Assembly (NCBI GenBank): GCA_017412715.1
Contig: JAFPWU010000012.1
Span: forward strand, 1-48,697
Direction: 5' to 3'
Length of the DNA: 48,697 nt
Source: Clostridia bacterium
GTDB taxonomy: Bacteria > Bacillota > Clostridia > Christensenellales > Aristaeellaceae
The notes under the pieces were generated by a model. The model was not told where the DNA came from and ran no database searches. It was given only the letters and a program-made list of their open reading frames with translations. The number at the start of each line of letters is the position of its first letter. Positions within the stretch are counted from its first letter, which is position 1. A program made the position numbers and the translations under genes. Shown here one piece after another: positions 45,257-48,697 of the stretch.

Positions 45257-46588
45257 ATGCCCTTGAAGTACTTTCAGGAGAAGGCAGAGACCATGCCGCT
45301 GGAGGAGATTCAAAAGCTCCAGAGCGAAAAGCTGGTGAAACAGGTTCGTCACGTCTACGACCATGTGGAACCCTATCGCAGAAAGATGGACGAGCTGGGC
45401 GTAAAGCCGGAGGATATTCATGGAATCGAGGACCTGCATAAGCTGCCCTTCCTGAGCAAGTCGGATCTGCGGGATGAGTATCCCAGGGGATTTCTGGCAG
45501 TACCTCAGGAGGAGTGCGTCCGGATTCAGTCCACCAGCGGAACGACCGGCCGGCGGGTTGTGGCCTTCTATACTCAGCACGATGTGGATCTGTGGGAGGA
45601 GTGCTGCGCCCGGGCGATTGTGGCCGCAGGCGGAACGAAGGGGGATGTATGTCAGATTTCTTATGGGTACGGTCTGTTCACCGGAGGTCCCGGATTGAAC
45701 GGCGGAAGCCATAAGGTAGGCTGTCTGACGCTGCCGATGTCCTCCGGGAATACCGATCGACAGATTCAGTTTATGATGGATCTGGGAGCCACCATCCTTT
45801 GCTGCACGCCCTCCTATGCCGCGTACCTCGGCGAGAGCCTGAAGGAGCGCGGGATCGCCCCGGAAGAGAATCCCCTGAAAGCGGGAATCTTCGGCGCAGA
45901 GCCGTGGACGGAGGAGATGCGGCAGGCTATCCAGAAAAGCCTGGGCATCAAGGCTTATGACATCTACGGGCTGACGGAAACCTCCGGCCCCGGGGTATCC
46001 TTTGAGTGCCAGGAACAGCAGGGCATGCATATTAACGAGGACCACTTCATTGCTGAAATTATTGACCCGGAAACGGGCGAAGTGCTTCCGGAAGGCTCCA
46101 AGGGCGAGCTGGTATTCACCAGTCTGGATAAGGAGGCTTTTCCGCTGCTTCGGTATCGGACGAGGGATATCTGTATCCTGAGCCGGAAGAAATGCTCCTG
46201 CGGACGGACCTTTATCCGGATGACCAAGCCCATGGGCCGCAGCGACGATATGCTGATCATCCGCGGCGTGAATGTCTTCCCGAGCCAGATTGAAACTGTG
46301 CTGCTGAAGGAAGGCTATGCACCGAATTATCAGATCGTGGTGGATCGCGTCAACAATAACGATACCTTCGATATTCTGGTGGAAATGGACGATGAAACCT
46401 TTGGGGACACCGTTTCTTCGATCACGGGCCGTGAGAAGGCGCTGGTGGCTGCCATGCGGGCCATGCTGGGTATTGGGCCGGCTGTACACCTGGTAGCCCC
46501 CCACTCTATTCAGCGCAGCGAAGGGAAAGCTGTCCGGGTGGTGGACAAGCGTAAGCTGGTTACCGACAGCCAGTGGCTGGGGAAATAA
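45257..46588 (+). CDS. paaK: Phenylacetate-CoA ligase type enzyme
   Basis: The 443-residue protein belongs to the PaaK branch of AMP-forming ligases: STSGTTGRR (P-loop, about 92), YDIYGLTETSGPG, and GRSDDMLIIRGVNVFPSQIE. It converts an aryl acetate (phenylacetate or indoleacetate) and CoA to the thioester, or runs backward with IorAB to make ATP from aryl-acetyl-CoA. GTG 45254, ATG 45257 and TTG 45263 are all candidate starts near the AAGGAGGAG site; the TTG would give the family-like start KYFQEKAETMP, so 45263 is also reasonable. Known operon partner of iorAB. Confidence 0.93.
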   Translation: MPLKYFQEKAETMPLEEIQKLQSEKLVKQVRHVYDHVEPYRRKMDELGVKPEDIHGIEDLHKLPFLSKSDLRDEYPRGFLAVPQEECVRIQSTSGTTGRRVVAFYTQHDVDLWEECCARAIVAAGGTKGDVCQISYGYGLFTGGPGLNGGSHKVGCLTLPMSSGNTDRQIQFMMDLGATILCCTPSYAAYLGESLKERGIAPEENPLKAGIFGAEPWTEEMRQAIQKSLGIKAYDIYGLTETSGPGVSFECQEQQGMHINEDHFIAEIIDPETGEVLPEGSKGELVFTSLDKEAFPLLRYRTRDICILSRKKCSCGRTFIRMTKPMGRSDDMLIIRGVNVFPSQIETVLLKEGYAPNYQIVVDRVNNNDTFDILVEMDDETFGDTVSSITGREKALVAAMRAMLGIGPAVHLVAPHSIQRSEGKAVRVVDKRKLVTDSQWLGK

Positions 46589-46609
46589 ACATAAAGGAGG
46601 AAAGGCATT

Positions 46610-47041
46610 ATGGCATTGAATCAGTTATCTGTTTTCGTTGATAATACGCCTGGCGCTCTTTCTGATATCGCGGAGGTGCTGGCGAATGCTGACATCAATC
46701 TGCGGGCACTCTCCATTGCGGATACCGAGCGGTTCGGTATTCTTCGGATGATTGTCAGCGACAATAAAATGGCGATTTCTGTTTTGAAGGGCAAAGGCTA
46801 TGTAGTGAAGGAAACAGAAGTTGTCGGAGTCAAGATCGGCGATGCTCCGGGCAAAATGGCGGAAGCGCTGAAGGTGCTGGACCTGGCTGAAATCAACCTG
46901 GAGTACCTTTATGCGTTCTGCGCCAGAACTGATAAGCATGCCTATCTGGTGATCCGGGTTGCGGACAACCAGAAGGCGGAAGAAGTGCTGGAGGCCGCAG
47001 GTTTCCATATGATCCAGGACTCGGACGTGGCAAAACTGTAA
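46610..47041 (+). CDS. Tandem ACT-domain protein
   Basis: The 143 residues form two ACT domains (LNQLSVFVDNTPGALSDIAEVLANADINLRAL is cut here to its ends LNQLSVFVDN and ALSDIAEVLA; second domain from about 72). It is the common last gene of iorAB-paaK operons and probably senses an aromatic amino acid or its product (inference). Start ATG 46610 with AAAGGAGG upstream. Confidence 0.93.
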   Translation: MALNQLSVFVDNTPGALSDIAEVLANADINLRALSIADTERFGILRMIVSDNKMAISVLKGKGYVVKETEVVGVKIGDAPGKMAEALKVLDLAEINLEYLYAFCARTDKHAYLVIRVADNQKAEEVLEAAGFHMIQDSDVAKL

Positions 47042-47047
47042 GAAGTG

Positions 47048-47088
47048 AACAGACGAAGGGGCGGCGCTTTCCCTCTTCGTCTGTTTTT
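47048..47088 (+). terminator. Intrinsic terminator of the ior operon
   Basis: AACAGACGAAG (47048-47058) pairs perfectly with CTTCGTCTGTT (47075-47085), further closed by GGG/CCC near the loop, then T to 47088. Confidence 0.92.
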
Positions 47089-47111
47089 ATGATTTTTTGG
47101 AGGATAAGAGA

Positions 47112-47984
47112 ATGAAAATTGGGGCCCTGGAAGCGGGCGGAACCAAGATGGTGATGGGTATTTTCGATGAAGAGGGACATCTGCTGGAGGATAAAAGGAT
47201 CCCTACCCGTCCCCCGGCTGAGACCATTCCGGAGATGATCGGTTTCTTTCAGGAAAAAGGGATAGAAAAGCTGGGCATAGGCACATTCGGACCGGTTGAC
47301 CTTCGGCCGGATTCCCCGGACTTTGGCACGATTACAGCTACGCCAAAGCTGGACTGGAGAAACTATCCGCTTTATACCGTGCTGCGGGAGGCGCTGAGCG
47401 TACCCTGCACCTTCGATACGGATGTGAATGCCGCGGCGCTGGCAGAGTGCCGTCTGGGAGCTGCCCGCGGATGTGAAAACGCGGTATATGTTACCGTGGG
47501 GACGGGCATAGGAGCCGGGATCTGCGTGGGCGGAAAGCCTGTTCACGGTTTGATGCATCCGGAAGTGGGGCATATGCTCCTGAAACCTAATCCCAGGGAT
47601 CCCATGCCTCAGGGCTTTTGCCCCTATCATGAGAGCTGCCTGGAGGGGCTGGCATCCGGACCTGCAATCTCCAAGCGGGCCGGAAGAGATGCCGGGAATC
47701 TTCCGGATGATGATCCGGCTTTTACGCTGGAGGCGGAGTATCTGGCCCAGATGTGTGTGAATCTGATTATGGTTTTGAGTCCGGAAAAGATTGTGATCGG
47801 CGGCGGCGTCCTGGAACGGGAATTCCTGCTGGATCGGATTCGCAAGGAGACGGTGCGCCTCCTGGGCGGGTATATTCAGGCTCCGGAGATCACGGCCAGG
47901 GTTGACTCCTATATTGTCCTGCCTGAGCTGTATCCTATCAGCGGATTGATTGGCGCCTGGCTGCTGGGAAGGGACGCACAGTGA
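47112..47984 (+). CDS. ROK-family sugar kinase, fructokinase-like
   Basis: The 290-residue ROK kinase phosphorylates a hexose, most likely fructose. Visible are the ATP loop LEAGGTKMVMG (5-15), the catalytic DTDVNAAALAE (about 102-112), GTGIGAGI, and the metal-binding pattern HPEVGHMLLKPNPRD...CPYHESCLEG with two histidines and two cysteines. GGAGG (47098-47102) fixes ATG 47112. It lies between the ior terminator and the tRNA cluster as a single gene. Confidence 0.92.
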   Translation: MKIGALEAGGTKMVMGIFDEEGHLLEDKRIPTRPPAETIPEMIGFFQEKGIEKLGIGTFGPVDLRPDSPDFGTITATPKLDWRNYPLYTVLREALSVPCTFDTDVNAAALAECRLGAARGCENAVYVTVGTGIGAGICVGGKPVHGLMHPEVGHMLLKPNPRDPMPQGFCPYHESCLEGLASGPAISKRAGRDAGNLPDDDPAFTLEAEYLAQMCVNLIMVLSPEKIVIGGGVLEREFLLDRIRKETVRLLGGYIQAPEITARVDSYIVLPELYPISGLIGAWLLGRDAQ

Positions 47985-47987
47985 TTC

Positions 47988-48039
47988 ATCCGCAGCCCGG
48001 CTGATGCCGTTACCTGACGGATTCAGCCGGGCTGCGGAT
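47988..48039 (+). terminator. Long hairpin after the ROK kinase gene
   Basis: ATCCGCAGCCCGGCTGA (47988-48004) pairs perfectly with its complement at 48023-48039; CCGT/ACGG extends it inside. There is no T-run, so it may stabilise the 3' end rather than terminate by the classical route. Confidence 0.65.
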
Positions 48040-48133
48040 ATGAAAAGATAAAGCCTGACGGGCTTGGGCTGTGCTCTTAGACCCACCGGTAAAAGTGGCG
48101 ACATTCGTGAGTGAAAAAAATTTTGAAAAGGCA

Positions 48134-48162
48134 TTGACAAACCCTGCAAATTCGTGTATGAT
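48134..48162 (+). promoter_or_regulatory. Promoter of the tRNA cluster
   Basis: TTGACA (48134-48139), 17 bases, TATGAT (48157-48162), 40 bases before the first tRNA. Confidence 0.88.
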
Positions 48163-48202
48163 GTGCAAGTCGCCTGCGGGGGAGACCGCGGGAAGGTTGC
48201 AC

Positions 48203-48277
48203 CGGGGTGTAGCGCAGTCTGGCTAGCGCGCGTGCTTTGGGAGCATGAGGCCGGGGGTTCGAATCCCTTCACCCCGA
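48203..48277 (+). tRNA. tRNA-Pro (anticodon TGG)
   Basis: Acceptor CGGGGTG (48203-48209) pairs with CACCCCG (48270-48276); anticodon loop TTTGGGA with TGG at 48238-48240; TTCGAATC T-arm. CCA is not encoded. Confidence 0.95.
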
Positions 48278-48301
48278 CTCGGAACTCACTCCGGATTATG
48301 T

Positions 48302-48374
48302 GGCCCCGTGGTCAAGAGGCCTAAGACATCGCCCTTTCACGGCGGTAACTCGGGTTCGAATCCCGACGGGGTCA
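48302..48374 (+). tRNA. tRNA-Glu (anticodon TTC)
   Basis: Acceptor GGCCCCG pairs with CGGGGTC (48367-48373, one G-T pair); anticodon loop CTTTCAC with TTC at 48336-48338. CCA is not encoded. Confidence 0.95.
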
Positions 48375-48397
48375 CACTTTTCTTCCTGAATGGGTAT

Positions 48398-48471
<74 letters not shown>

Positions 48472-48481
48472 CAGTCTTTAT

Positions 48482-48558
48482 GGCCCGGTAGCTCAGTTGG
48501 TTAGAGCGCCAGCCTGTCACGCTGGAGGTCGAGGGTTCGAGCCCCTTCCGGGTCGCCA
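48482..48558 (+). tRNA. tRNA-Asp (anticodon GTC)
   Basis: Acceptor GGCCCGG (48482-48488) pairs with CCGGGTC (48548-48554), discriminator G; anticodon loop CTGTCAC with GTC at 48516-48518. CCA is encoded (48556-48558). Confidence 0.95.
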
Positions 48559-48602
48559 CCTTTCGGGATGAGAGGAAACTGGGACTCTAAGACGAGCTTC
48601 GT

Positions 48603-48678
48603 GCTGGCGTAGCTCAATTGGCAGAGCAGCTGATTTGTAATCAGCAGGTTGCGGGTTCGAGTCCCATCGCCAGCTCCA
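48603..48678 (+). tRNA. tRNA-Thr (anticodon TGT)
   Basis: Acceptor GCTGGCG (48603-48609) pairs with CGCCAGC (48668-48674); anticodon loop TTTGTAA with TGT at 48636-48638. CCA is encoded (48676-48678). The cluster may continue past the window. Confidence 0.95.
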
Positions 48679-48697
48679 CCCTTTGGGTCAAGAGGGA

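Overview
The window looks like a piece of a GC-rich Firmicutes chromosome, probably class Clostridia. The evidence is a consensus CIRCE operator, ArgR-type ARG boxes, TTGACA/TATAAT promoters, strong AAGGAGG ribosome sites, a LplB/YtcP-type sugar ABC transporter, tandem IorA-IorB-PaaK-ACT genes and an RqcH gene. It is ordinary core chromosome: no phage, insertion sequence or CRISPR array is visible. Genus cannot be fixed from sequence alone; GC content was judged by eye only.

Layout. 1-5.7 kb: the 3' end of tuf, a small TSCPD-domain protein, a DEAD-box RNA helicase and smc. 5.9-7.8 kb: a PLP decarboxylase (LysA type) and HU. 7.8-12.2 kb: an argCJBD operon (glutamate to N-acetylornithine and ornithine by the cyclic pathway) with two ARG boxes around its promoter. 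12.3-16.3 kb, minus strand: htpG with a CIRCE element, and a Na/Pi cotransporter with a PhoU-like tail. 16.7-22.8 kb: an aldose-epimerase-like protein, a solitary DNA methyltransferase and a three-gene carbohydrate ABC importer. 23-31 kb: rqcH, a cysteine-cluster protein, purA, purB, mntP, obg, a CRM-domain RNA-binding protein. 30.9-38 kb: ACT and UPF0210 proteins, then murC, alr, a membrane protein, rsmD, coaD and a coiled-coil protein. 38-47 kb: an uncharacterised exported protein, an acyl-CoA ligase, an RluA-type pseudouridine synthase (minus), and an iorA-iorB-paaK-ACT operon for aryl-pyruvate/aryl-acetate metabolism. 47.1-48.7 kb: a ROK sugar kinase and a tRNA cluster (Pro, Glu, Met/Ile2, Asp, Thr).

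The least explained feature is not a protein. A family of palindromic intergenic repeats (72-124 bp; clear copies at 10927, 12241, 32644 and 41809, doubtful ones at 26960 and 37242) shares a TARGGAAACGC-like end and a hairpin whose loop is GAGCGAAG. In three clear copies the end lies directly on the stop codon of a gene (argB, htpG, rluA), as if the element supplied or abutted that stop. Other points worth checking are the ARG box pair, a CIRCE placed upstream of the htpG -35, a shared promoter module in front of the epimerase and the sugar transporter, a large intercistronic hairpin before a binding protein that has no lipobox, and a 98-nt nested hairpin in front of the unknown exported protein.
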